Part shown: positions 11,685-21,593 of the stretch, piece after piece
Layout of the letters: each line of letters begins with the position of its first letter
Numbering within the stretch: the first letter of the stretch is position 1
NCBI GenBank assembly: GCA_023374025.1
Contig: SIJG01000006.1
Location: forward strand, 2,355,102-2,419,101
Length of the DNA: 64,000 nucleotides
From: Heterodera schachtii
Lineage: Eukaryota; Nematoda; Chromadorea; Rhabditida; Heteroderidae
Direction of reading: 5' to 3'
The notes under the pieces: model-generated
Databases searched by the model: none
What the model was told of the DNA's origin: nothing
Seen by the model: only the letters and a program-made list of their open reading frames with translations
Position numbers and translations under genes: made by a program

Positions 11685-11893
11685 TTATCCCCGTTTAATT
11701 AATTCATTAATTACCCATGCTTCCATTGTGCAGCTGCAACTTCGACTAATGAACAACTTAATCTGCTGTTGTTGTTTGTTATACATTGGCAACATGTCCA
11801 ACCCGAGCAGCCAAAGTGCGGCATAATCTGCCAAAAAGGCAATGCCATTTTGATGAAGATTGGCCACAAAACCATTTTGCATGGCAAACTCAT
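11685..11893 (-). CDS. Possible exon of an unrecognised protein
   Basis: A 69-codon open segment follows an acceptor (ttcag at 11898-11894) and reads ALWLLGLDMLPMYN with a QQQQ run, ending in a stop at 11685. There is no recognised family. It could be the last exon of a gene whose earlier exons lie above 11.9 kb, which I could not find. Weakly supported. Confidence 0.3.
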
Positions 11894-11899
11894 CTGAAT

Positions 11900-13262
11900 T
11901 ATTAAATGAATAATTTTCCGAAAATTCAAAATAATGAATATTTTAATATTTTTAAGTGCTGTTGAGCGGGACTGAGACTTGCTAGAACCACGAAAGCCGG
12001 GACCGGGAAACAGGACGAACCGAGAATTTCTCTCGAAGAAAAAAATTCAATAAAATTTAATTTAATTTAAAATATTTATTAAGTAAAAATTTTAAAAAGA
12101 TGCTTATTTTGTTTTTATTTCAAAAGCAAAAGATAAAATATAAAACATGCACATATAATAATAATTTTTAAAAATGCTAATCAATTCAAATTTATTTTCA
12201 AATAAGTCAATCAAAATTTATTATTTTAAATGATCCACTATTATTGAAAATGACACAGAAGAGAGATTTAGAATTTGAATCTTTGATTGGTCAGAAAAAA
12301 AAAATTGAAATTTAATAAAATTTGTTAACAGAATTTGTCCCAAAATGACAATTTTTTGTGGTTTTGATTACGTCTACTTTTTAAAAATCCGGGTTTGTGC
12401 CATCTTTAAAAAATTTCGGCACATTTTTGTTTCTATCTTAGGACTCAGGATAAAATTATTATGTAGCAATCTTTACTAATCTTTTGTGCACATTTTGAAT
12501 ATATTTTGGTCATTTTTTTTTGCTTTTGTTAAAAATTACAACATAAAATTAGTGGTACAAGACTTATTTGTTACCATGTACTAATAATTTTTTCTCAAAT
12601 TAACCCCCCGGGGGTTTTATTTTCAACCTCCTCAGAAAGGGAGCGGATAATTAGAGACGGGCGATAAAAGGAGACGGGGGGATATTCTTCGGCAGATTTA
12701 TTTAGATTAAAATTTTAAAATTTTTGAACATGTCGCCAAAAAATGTCATCGCGTCAAAAAATCATTCTTATTGCATTTTTCTTAATGAATTTCTGATTTT
12801 AACATGAAAATGCTTTCGCCAAAAGGGCGCCGATTGTGCCATAATCACAGGACTGCATTTGTATGCGAGAAATGGCAATAAAAAAACAGCCCTCGCTGAT
12901 AAAATGCAAAACCCAAGTAATTTGTAACGAAACAATGTTTTAGACTGTATTCGTACTTATTTTATTTGCCTATTTTTTCCTTTGTTCTTGATACGGCACA
13001 CAATCGGACCCTTCGGCTTCTTGTCATTTTGTGTATTTTACTATCGGATTTTTCCGATTACCGGGGGCCATACCGGAACCAGGGAATTTCCGGCTTGATC
13101 CCGCTCAACTCGATTTTTCCGCAATTTTTCGTTCACCATTTTGATTTGCACCGAAGAGAATTGAAAATTTCCGCAAATATTCTCTAAAATAAGTAGCATA
13201 ATTTGATGGTAATATTTAATTTTTTCATAAATATTTAAATTAATTAATTTTTTATTTATTAT
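11900..13262. other. AT-rich intergenic DNA, no supported gene
   Basis: Mostly AT-rich with isolated GC-rich bits: CCCCCCGGGGGTTTTATTTT at about 12603, and a GGGCGCCG stretch near 12825. The open stretch at 12966-13187 has no splice partner or family motif. The segment at 12603 resembles the inner part of the small inverted-repeat element at 26097 and may be a fragment of it. Confidence 0.4.
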
Positions 13263-13612
13263 TTAGATTTCTAACGGTTGTGAAGCAATTGTCGCCTCCA
13301 GTCTAATGATGAAATGTGAAATTGTGCCATTGTCCGTTCGCATTGGCACTGTGCGCAGTTTAATGCCATGCCAACGAAATTTGCCATTTTTATTGCCATC
13401 CTTGGCCATCTTTTCCACGCATTCCTTGACAATGTTGTCCTTTCCATAATATTTAATTAGTAAGCAATTAAATTTAAGAGTTTATATATTACTTTTTTGT
13501 CATCAATTGTGAATGCTCTTTTCGCTTTAAAATTTGTCACAGTTTCCGAATGATTGCCAAGTTGAAGCAATGCCTGGTAACAGATCAGTAATCTAAAATT
13601 GCATTGGGACAT
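13263..13612 (-). CDS. Two-exon 98-residue protein of unknown function
   Basis: Exons 13612-13493 (40 codons) and 13439-13263 (59 codons, ending in TAA) join in phase 0 across a 53-base gtaata...aag intron. The product begins MSQCNFRLLICYQALLQL, contains a short acidic-basic stretch (FTIDDKKDN), a KFRWHGIKLRT segment and ends IASQPLEI. I recognise no domain. An acceptor-like TTTTAG at about 13600 would allow an alternative upstream first exon. It lies 0.86 kb downstream of, and on the same strand as, the small secreted gene at 14470-14749. Confidence 0.5.
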
Positions 13613-13894
13613 TTAAAATGAATAGAAAAGTGGGCCTCATTAATTGCGCTCTCTCTTCCTAATTTCAGATAGAAACAAAATGAATTTTAATTTTTTAGGC
13701 ATGCAAAGTCGCAAAAAATAGCTTATTTTTCAAATTCAAAACCAGAGAAAGCGTTAAGCCACTTTAAGAACAAAAACACATAATAGCATTTAAAGGATTT
13801 GATGAATGAAAATTTAAATCCAATTAATTTCTAGAATTGTAAAAATAATCTATTGTTGCGGTCTTCAACAATGGAGCAGGACAATACGTCGCCG

Positions 13895-14110
13895 AGGGGT
13901 CGTGGTCAGTTTGGCGCCGACCGTTTTGGCGCCGCCAATTTTGAAATGCGACAACTTTTTTATTTGTTAATTAAACCTAGCAAATCTGTCATCATTTGAA
14001 AGCTCTATGTGGGCTCTATATTTAAATGTCAAAATATAAATGATGATTCAAAAATAAAAAAAAGTTATGGCACACGGCGCCAAAAAAGCCAAGAAAAAGT
14101 CAATTTTTGA
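13895..14110. repeat. TTTGGCGCCG-containing repeat end
   Basis: GTTTGGCGCCGACCG and TTTTGGCGCCGCC occur in tandem near 13910-13935, and GGCGCC again at 14078. The flanking text (GCAGGCTAATAGAG at 14160, TTTGAAAGCTCTATG at 14000) is the dispersed motif found also at 15660, 20160-20350, 22515, 22685, 22835 and 51680. This looks like a degraded inverted-repeat element; its ends are not resolved. Confidence 0.45.
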
Positions 14111-14469
14111 GGTTTTTGTCAATAACTTTTTTGTAAATTGACGAATTTTTTGAAATTTTGCAGGCTAATAGAGAATCTCAAGAGCTATAAAATGGAACCA
14201 AAAATATTTAATTTTTTTTGTTTGAGTATATAAGTTAGAGCCAAAATGTAAATTTTCATAAAAATCAGAAAAAATAATAGAATATTTCTTAAATTATAAA
14301 AAAAGCAAAGAATCTCATCGATTTTGAAATTCAAGAGACGTACTGACGAGGCCAACATTCAGAAAATTTTTTTTCTTAGTTTTTTTTTTCAAGAATATCT
14401 ATTTTTTCCAAAATTATCAGCAAATGTCCCAATGCGTTAAAAAGTGTAATTTAAATAATCCATTTTAAT

Positions 14470-14749
14470 TCAATCACAGTTCAAATATATATTCTCCCAC
14501 CCTCCGTCGCAAATTCCCCCGTCCTGTGCAAGCCAAAATTCAATGCCATATGGCTTTTTTATTGCTTCATCCGTCTCATTTGTGGCCCGAAACTGTATAA
14601 GCTTCATTCCGTCAGTGCCATTCGTCAAATGAAAACTTTAAAATAAAATTTGAAAAACAAAAACAAATTTTTTCTTACGGTTGGCTGTACAACAATTGGA
14701 TGTATGATAAATTAATAAACAAAATTAAACTGGTAATAAAAAAATACAT
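14470..14749 (-). CDS. Small secreted protein, LTNGTDG/CDGGW family, member 1
   Basis: Exon 1 (14749-14679) encodes a clear signal peptide, MYFFITSLILFINLSYIQL, ending LYSQP. A 43-base gtaag...aaag intron splits the proline codon. Exon 2 (14635-14470) encodes FHLTNGTDG, LIQFRATNETDEA, YGIEFWLAQDGG and CDGGWENIYLNCD, then stop. The 78-residue product is a secreted mini-protein with one or two cysteine pairs at most. I do not recognise the family. Two more members (16526-16865 minus, 62977-63265 plus) share the same intron position and phase, and a deletion remnant is at 70-160. Conservation of frame, splice site and core motifs across three copies supports a real coding gene. Confidence 0.78.
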
Positions 14750-14810
14750 GCTTTATTCTTCTAAAATATGTACTAGAATTGGATTAATTTTATATCAAAT
14801 AATTAAAACT

Positions 14811-15300
14811 AACTATTCACCAGAATTTTGGTGAATAAGAATCGTTAAACATCATAAAATAAATGGGAATTATAAAAATGTAAAAATAAAAAAGTGAAAA
14901 AAACAAAAAGCTAAAATTAATTCTAACGAAGAAAAATATGATAGGGAGAGGAACAAAATAAAAAGTGAAGAAAAGAAAAACATTTGCAAAAATAAAAGAT
15001 GCATAGAAAGAATAATTTAAATAAAAAAAAATAAAATTCTAGATAAATAATTTGACGCTTTCATTGGGTCTAAAATTCTGTGAAAATAAGCCCTGCCAAA
15101 TTTCACCGCATTTCTTAAAGATATTCTCTCAAGTGAGAATAATTCGATTAGGTAAGCATTGTGGTCATAATTTGGATTTGGGCTCTTTTTAGGCTGCTTT
15201 TATTGCTTGAATGCAATTGCACTCCAATGGAATTCGATTTCTAAGTTAAATTTAAAAATTTTGGACTGAGTTTGAAAGACCGTGGAAAGGCAATGCCAAT
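14811..15300 (+). pseudogene. Second copy of the decayed GT31 5-prime exon and its flank
   Basis: 14811-15060 repeats 2281-2540, and 15150-15298 repeats 2567-2693, including GCTTTTATTGCTTGAATGCA and the codons for FERPWKGNA. An extra GGGCTCTTTTTAG insertion breaks the hydrophobic start, and the copy ends abruptly at about 15300, before the rest of the exon. It is a truncated duplicate of an already dead gene. Confidence 0.7.
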
Positions 15301-16525
15301 CTTGGCCATTTCTACTGTAAAATTCACTATTTCCTTAAGAAATACAGTTCTTTTTGTAGACATCGAATTGAAGTGCCCATAACTCAGCAGTTTAAGTTGT
15401 AGATAATTGTGCTCTTTTTGTTGACAATACAGCTTTTTTCCAAAAATTTTCCCAACTCCTAGGAATTTTTTTGAGAGATTTCCCGATTTTCAAAGTATTT
15501 TTGGGTGTCCCAATATAAATTGTCAGCTATCATTGTTAGCATATAAATCATATTATTTAAAACAAAAGAAAAAACTTTCGCTTGGTTTTCAAATTCATCT
15601 TTTTTAGAAATTGATGCGTTTATTTTGGTCATAACTTTTTTGAAATTTTTGAAATTTTACAGGCTAATATAAAACATTTAAGGCTATCGATAATACCAAC
15701 AATAATAAAATGATTTATTTTAATGGTTTTTGGTCTATAATTGTGTGAATTTTCCAAAATTGACTCATATTTATCCATTTCGGTTGCTTAATTGTAAATC
15801 AAACATATTTTAAGATTTTCAGGCGTAAAATTTTTTTATTATCCGTTAAAACATGGCCAATATTTTTGCTTTTTAAAAAATCGATTCTTAGGGATGCATT
15901 TTGTTTTTGTTTTTTATTGCATTTTTCATAGCAATTTTTTTTTTGAAAGCAGAAATAGTTGAAAAAATTATTTCCAAAAATCAAAAAGTAAATTTTCAAA
16001 TGGAATCTTTATAAATTGTAACAAAATTTTTCCTAATTTTCCACATCGGCACCATCAGACAGACTCATTAATTAGAGAAAGATTTGAAATAATTAATGAG
16101 ATCGGTTTTAGAGTATTATTTTTAACATCTTTTTTCAATACTATTCCATTCTGACTGCCAAAAATTATTAAAATATAAGTAATTTGACTTTTGCTGTATG
16201 GCGACCGAAAAATTTTGCCATAAGTCGTAAAATTAATCACGAGGGTCATGGGGGTCACTAATTACGAATGTAAGATCCATTTCAACCAATTTCAAATCGC
16301 TAAAAGGGTCTACTTAAAAAAAAAATTCTGGGGCCCTAAACAGCAAAAGCGGTATTAATTATGCAATCGAAATTATATTATTATTGCATATACAAATACA
16401 AAAAGCCTCAGTAAACACCCCGAGAAGGCAAGCAAATAACTCAAATTCAAGTCAAACAAATGCATTTAAAATAAAAATCATAATTATTTTTAATTAATTT
16501 AATTAAATTTCTTTTCCAAAAATTT

Positions 16526-16865
16526 TTAATTCTCATACGTTGATTTTAAAATTCTGATTATTTGAATGTAATTGAAATCCGTCTCCCACCCTCCATCACA
16601 ATTTCCCCCGTCATTTGGAAGCCAAAATTCAATGCCATAGTGCTCTTCCGTGGCTTCATCCGTACAATTTTTGTAATGGCATTTTTCAGTAGATCGAAAT
16701 TGAATTAGTTTTATTCCGTCTGTGCCATTTGTCAGATAGAAACTTTAAATTCACTTTTTTAAAAAGAAATTCTTCAAAAACAATTTACTGTTCGGCGTTG
16801 ACAGAATGGCCATAGAACGACGAAGTTAGAACAAAAATGTAAACATTAGCAATCATAAAGCCCAT
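16526..16865 (-). CDS. Small secreted protein, LTNGTDG/CDGGW family, member 2
   Basis: Exon 1 (16865-16789) encodes a signal peptide (MGFMIANVYIFVLTSSFYG) ending VNAE; a gtaaat...aaag intron interrupts the next codon in the same phase as in the other members. Exon 2 (16742-16526) encodes FYLTNGTDGIKLIQFRST, a family-specific insertion CHYKNC that adds two cysteines, YGIEFWLPNDGG, CDGGWET and a longer tail to KSTYEN. The product is 97 residues. The insertion with two cysteines close to each other suggests an extra disulphide loop compared with member 1. Function unknown. Confidence 0.76.
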
Positions 16866-16899
16866 TGTGCACAAGAAATAATCAACAAACCAAAGAAGT

Positions 16900-18310
16900 T
16901 ATTTAACAAATAATAAAATTGGGTTTGTAACTTTTAAGCTGCATGGGCATTTCGCCTATTTACCGAGTCTCGAGGCCGAGAACGAATTACACTATTTCTT
17001 TGTATATTGCATATCTTTTTAATTTTCCATTTATTATTTTATCATTTTTATTTTCGATAATTTGGTATTGAATTAACATAATTGTTTTTTTTTGCATCCA
17101 CAATTTTATTCATTATAATGGACAAAAATGACTCATTAGCAAAATCAGAGCCGATTTTTGCCGGATGGTTTTTTGATAACAGCGGAAAAATGGAAGTGAT
17201 GACAAATTTGGAAAAACTGTGCAAATTCCATTGATGGAAAAAGAGATAAAAAAAATGAAATGAATAAATTAATTTTATAAAAAAAAACAATCAAAAATAA
17301 TATTCATTAATAGAAAATGTACAAAATGAAAAGAATTTAAAAAAATAAAATTGAAAGAGTAAAAGGAAAAAAAGTAAAAGTGTTATTTGATATTACCAGT
17401 TTCTGCATTTATTTCGTTAAATTTTCAAAGATTTCTAACGCGCAATGGACAAACATTCCGAAGACCTCCAAAAGTTTAGATATTAATTGTAAATATATAA
17501 AGTCCCAAAAAAGCGATAAAAATCATTTAAAAAACAACAAAAATAATTGACATAAAATTACAAAAAAAAAAAGAATATAAATTTGGAACATAAGTAAACT
17601 GATAAAAATAAATGTTGTAACATGTTAGAGTTAGTTCAGTGCAAATGTCGTAAAGCATTTTTAAGTGCCCTCCATATCAGCTCTTCTTAGTGTATGCATC
17701 AGGGATGGCATGAAATTCCGACTTCCGACAATTTTAGGAGCCTCGGAATTAGGTCTGCACGCAATTACGGATTACGGGTTCCGGATTACGAAATTAAGGG
17801 GTTTTTTGAGAAACTGACTACGGGTTACGGCTTTTTGGGATTTTTCCGTAATTTTGATCTGTAACTGGGACTTTTGGATTATTTTTCGAGATGATTTCAA
17901 ATCTTAGTCATTTTTAGGCAAAATCAAAAACTTAAAAAAGGTCGTCAATTTACATAGCCGGTACCCCTTCACAAATCATTCCCAAAATGAGCCCTAAAAA
18001 TTCAAAAAGAAAGAACTTTTAAGTCACACATTATAATTTATTTGCCTTTCGGCACCGCCAAACCAAGACAATCTTTTTAATTTTATTTTAAAAGGGCTTC
18101 TAAAAGGGTGAGATTATTGAAAATTAATTTTTAAAAAATTGAACTTTTCGACCGCAACTCTGAATCTGCCCATTTTTTGCCCTATTTTTGCAATTTTTCT
18201 CCTGATTTCGGCCAACATATTGTGTTTTACGCCTCAATAAATCATTCAAAGCTTTTTATTCTGATCTTAAATTACTCTTAACCATTACGCAGATTCACAA
18301 GTATTTGATC
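16900..18310. other. AT-rich intergenic DNA with repeat fragments
   Basis: No supported gene. At 17702 an AGGGATGGCATGAAATTCCG end begins, related to CAGGGATGGCACGGAATTCC at 22414 and GGCACGGAATTCCGAC at 61756. A second block at 17755-17830 iterates GGATTACGG / GGGTTACGG. These are probably ends of inverted-repeat elements whose other ends I could not pin down. Confidence 0.4.
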
Positions 18311-19535
18311 TAGGGTTAAGCCCCGACCCCGAGCCCCCCGACCCCCGACCCGACCCGAGACGTTTTTCGGACCAATCCCCCGACCCGACCCCCGACATGT
18401 CGTCCCCCGAGGTCCCCGACCCCCGACTTTTTGCCCCCCGACCCCCCGACACTATTTCGGGGGATTGGAGACTCCGAGCGTTTTAAAAATTTAAAAGTTA
18501 ATTCATCCAAGAAGGGGGAAAATATTGAAAATTTTTGAGATTTTGAACAAATTTTCTTAATAAAATTCATTAAAAATTACGAAAAATTTTGCGGCGGCGC
18601 CTATCGGCACCGCCGGTCCTCCAAAACCATGGTGCCGATCGGTAATTTTTAAAAAATATGAACATCAAGGCCGTAAAATAAGATTTTAGGGCAAAAATAA
18701 TAACAATTAGCAACCTTTTTCAAATCAGTAAATTTTTACAATTTATTTGATCAAAATGCTATCAATTTTAGGGCCGTGGTGCTGATAGGCGCCGCCGGGA
18801 GAATTTTTTGAAAATTTGAGTTCATTTTGCCCACAGATTTCATCAAAAATGATCAATTTTTGCGAGATTTTGAGCCAAATTTTTATGAACAAATAAGCTT
18901 TTGCGAACCGGCGGTGCCGATAGGTGCCCCCGGAAAAAAAATTGAAAATTGGGAGTTTTTGGTACATTTTTTTTACATAAAAATGGCCATTTTAAAGTTT
19001 TTTTTTTCTCAAAAACCAGCAAAATAAAACATTAATCAGAAAAAATTTAAAAAGTTTAGGTGATGCCTGAAAATAGGAAAATCTTAGAAATAAGGACAAT
19101 TTCAGTAAATTCTGGACCAAAAAATCAAAAAAATTTTGCGGCAGACCTTAAAATTTCTTGAAAAATAGTGACATTGTGCCATAAAATTTCAAAATTATAA
19201 ATATATTTAAGAAATCAGAACAATTTTTGTCGTTACCCCAAAATTAGAAATTCTTATAAATAAGAACAAATGGAGGCCCCTGGTTTAAAGGCCAGCTTGG
19301 ACTCACTCTTGTTGGCGCGAACGAAATCAGATGATTAAAGTGAAAAAAAGGAAAATTTACGAGCATTTAAAAATAAAAATTGAGTTTTTCGTTAAAAAAA
19401 TTAGTTGATCACTACCCGATCGGGGTCCCCGACCCCCGACAATTGAGCTCCCCCCGACCCGACCCCCGACATGTCGCCCCCCGAGGTCCCCGGCCCCTGA
19501 CTTTTTGCCCCCCGAGGGCTCGGGGCTTAACCCTA
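18311..19535. mobile_element. Inverted-repeat element with CCCCGACC subterminal iterations
   Basis: The termini are TAGGGTTAAGCCCCGA on the left and the inverse TCGGGGCTTAACCCTA on the right. The 8-base sequence ATTTGATC flanks both sides (18303-18310 and 19536-19543), a likely target duplication. Just inside each end is about 100-150 bases of iterated CCCCGACC, strongly strand-biased and C-rich. The centre is AT-rich and holds three copies of the GATA-loop hairpin. No transposase is encoded, so it is non-autonomous. The TSD length and GC-rich ends suggest Mutator-like (MULE) mobilisation. The terminal sequence relates it to the elements at 42089 and 47291. Confidence 0.8.
18591..18933. repeat. 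Three GATA-loop GC hairpin repeats
   Basis: Copies at about 18591-18617 (minus orientation), 18771-18800 and 18907-18933. The consensus is CCGGCGGTGCC-GATA-GGCGCCGCCGG: two 11-base arms that pair apart from one G-T, around a four-base GATA loop. Each is followed by a conserved A/T-rich tail (GAAAATTTTTTGAAAATTTG, then TTTGCGA further on). Confidence 0.75.
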
Positions 19536-20066
19536 ATTTGATCTGATTCATAAACTCTGATCAGACTCATAAAGTGAAATAGAGCCATTTTTAGGTTAAT
19601 TTAAATGAAATTTCAAAAACATTCGCAAATTGTTGCAATTATAAAATTGTGACAAAATATGTAGCACAAAATCATCAAAATAATTAAAAACCCATTAATT
19701 ACTGGCAAAATCTTATTGACAATTTCTGAGAAATAAAATTTTAAATATTTGCAAAATTTAAGTACAATTTAATTCATCCAACAGTTGCTAATTGATGCAA
19801 TTGAAAAATGAATAAACCTTAAAGAAATAGCGGTATTTAGGAGAAAAAAATGATTGTAATTAAGAATTGAATATCCCTCCGATCATTTATTAATAACTAT
19901 TCGAATCAGGCAAAGTCTCGAAATTCGAAAACGAACAAAATTGGACAATACAGATTTTTTAGACGGAAGTCTGAAGAGTGAGACAAAAGCTTGGATCTTC
20001 GGGTTTACTTATTGTTAGACCGATGCAACAAAATACGACCATCGATTCTCATCATAGTTAACAAAC

Positions 20067-20440
20067 GGAACAGAACGGTTCGGTGCCAGCAGTTTCGATG
20101 CCAGCCCAAGTTTTGGACTACAACTTTTTTCATTGTTGACCAAATCTAACAATCTTGGTATCATCCGAAAGCCCTTCACAAGCTCTATTAGCCTTACAAA
20201 AAAAATTATCTTGTAAAAAAGTTATTAAGAAAAAACTTTCAAAATTTTGGTTTTTTGTTATTTCATGTTATAACTTTTTGGTAATTGTCTAATCGCTAAG
20301 AAATAGGTTAGAAAAGATTCTAAACATATAAAGCTTTCGAATGATATCCAAGTTGTTAGATTTGGTCAACAATGAAAAAAGTTATAGTAGAAAACTTGGG
20401 CTGGCACCGAAACGGCGGGCACCGAACCGTCCACTACCCG
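20067..20440. mobile_element. 374-bp foldback element with 9-bp target duplication
   Basis: The left part (ACGGTTCGGTGCC, then CCCAAGTTTTGGACTACAAC) is the inverse of the right part (AGAAAACTTGGGCTGGCACC...GGCACCGAACCGT), giving inverted repeats over roughly 100 bases per side. TTAACAAAC is present on both flanks (20058-20066 and 20441-20449). The insertion is absent at the matching place in duplication copy 2, which dates it after the duplication or to a loss there. No coding capacity. Confidence 0.8.
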
Positions 20441-20460
20441 TTAACAAACCACGAGAATAA

Positions 20461-21593
20461 AGCCAAAAATCCCAACAAAATGTCGTGACTTTTCGCCGGT
20501 AGAAAGTTTTGAATTACGGCCGCACTGCAAAGCGCACCGACAATGATCGAATTTTAAAATGCCGAAAAGCCGTTCAAATACGAGCTGAGCAGAGGAATTG
20601 TTCGTATTGATTTCTTATCGAATAATTTACAGTACACCTATTCGATAAATTATCAAAGCCAGAAAGGCACACAAATTTGCAATTATTGTAGTCTTTTACA
20701 TTGAATTCACTCAATCATTTGCATCATACTATATTTTCCTCACTCTTTTACAGTACCTCTTCCATTTTCATTTTATTAAAATTCTTTTAACTCAAAATGC
20801 TTATTACTATTTGAAAATAATAATAATAATAATATTTTATTCAAATAAAAATTATTTTTGCTTTTTTTGGTCTCATCACAAAAAACTCATTACAAATTCA
20901 TTCATTTCCGACCATCATTTCGCACCAACCACCGCCATTGATGGAATGCACGTCCAAAAGTGATTCATCCTCAATCCAATCCAATGAATTTGGCTGTTAT
21001 CGCTATTAGCGATCAGTTTTACCCCCTACCCCTTAGCTAATTGTTGGTTCGGATTTTTTTTGCTCGGCTTTCATGGGGGCGGGGGGGGGGGGGGGGTTTG
21101 GACAATTTTACGCGACGTGTCACAGCGCCACCCACCGCCCGCCCATCCCGCCCATGGGGTTGTGTTGGGGACGGGGGACGCGTGGGGATGTGTGCGGTGC
21201 CCGCCCATTTGCCGCGTTGCTTCTGCCGCAGGGACCGCCCATTTGGGCACTGTCGGCCACCGCATTTAAGCGCTGTCCGATCAGCGAAAAATCATTCAGT
21301 TCCAAAATTTCATTCAGCTCCTAACCAAAAAGCATTCAGCCAACAAATAAGCTGGGGGAAGAAAATAGGAAAAAAAGCCAAACAAAAACATTTTTTGAAA
21401 ATGGGACAACGAGTAAAATTTTTAAATAAATTTTTTGAAAAGCTTTCATTTTAATTTAGAACTCAAAAAATTCTTTTTGTTTAAAATCCAACACTTTGAA
21501 TTTATTTGCTAAATTTAGGAAGTGATTTTTTCCTCTATTTCTGATCCCGAATCCCACTCTTCAAAGTAACCCGTCCCACTCTCGGCGTTCAAC
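20461..21593 (+). promoter_or_regulatory. Conserved 1.1-kb upstream region of the signal-peptide gene array
   Basis: The 1.1 kb before the ATG at 21594 is closely matched by 44800-45906 before the duplicate ATG. The last about 180 bases, from GCCCATTTGGGCACTGTCGG through CATTTAAGCGCTGTCCGATC to GAACTCAAAAAATTC, are nearly identical, more so than the intron sequences further on. A GC-rich block (CACCCACCGCCCGCCCAT) precedes a possible TATA-like CATTTAAG at about 21264. A run of more than a dozen Gs lies at about 21080-21096 in copy 1 only. Its strong conservation relative to neighbouring noncoding DNA suggests promoter and 5-prime leader function, or a recent duplication. Confidence 0.55.

Noticed and set aside
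12966..13187. 73-codon open frame as a gene
   Set aside because: No homology, no splice context, and composition like the surrounding noncoding DNA.
21041..21454. Overlapping open frames of up to 137 codons on both strands before the signal-peptide gene, also at 45344-45772
   Set aside because: They arise from a GC-rich promoter-like block, are rich in Pro/Arg/Gly, are open in several frames at once and have no splice partners; copy 2 does not conserve the frames.
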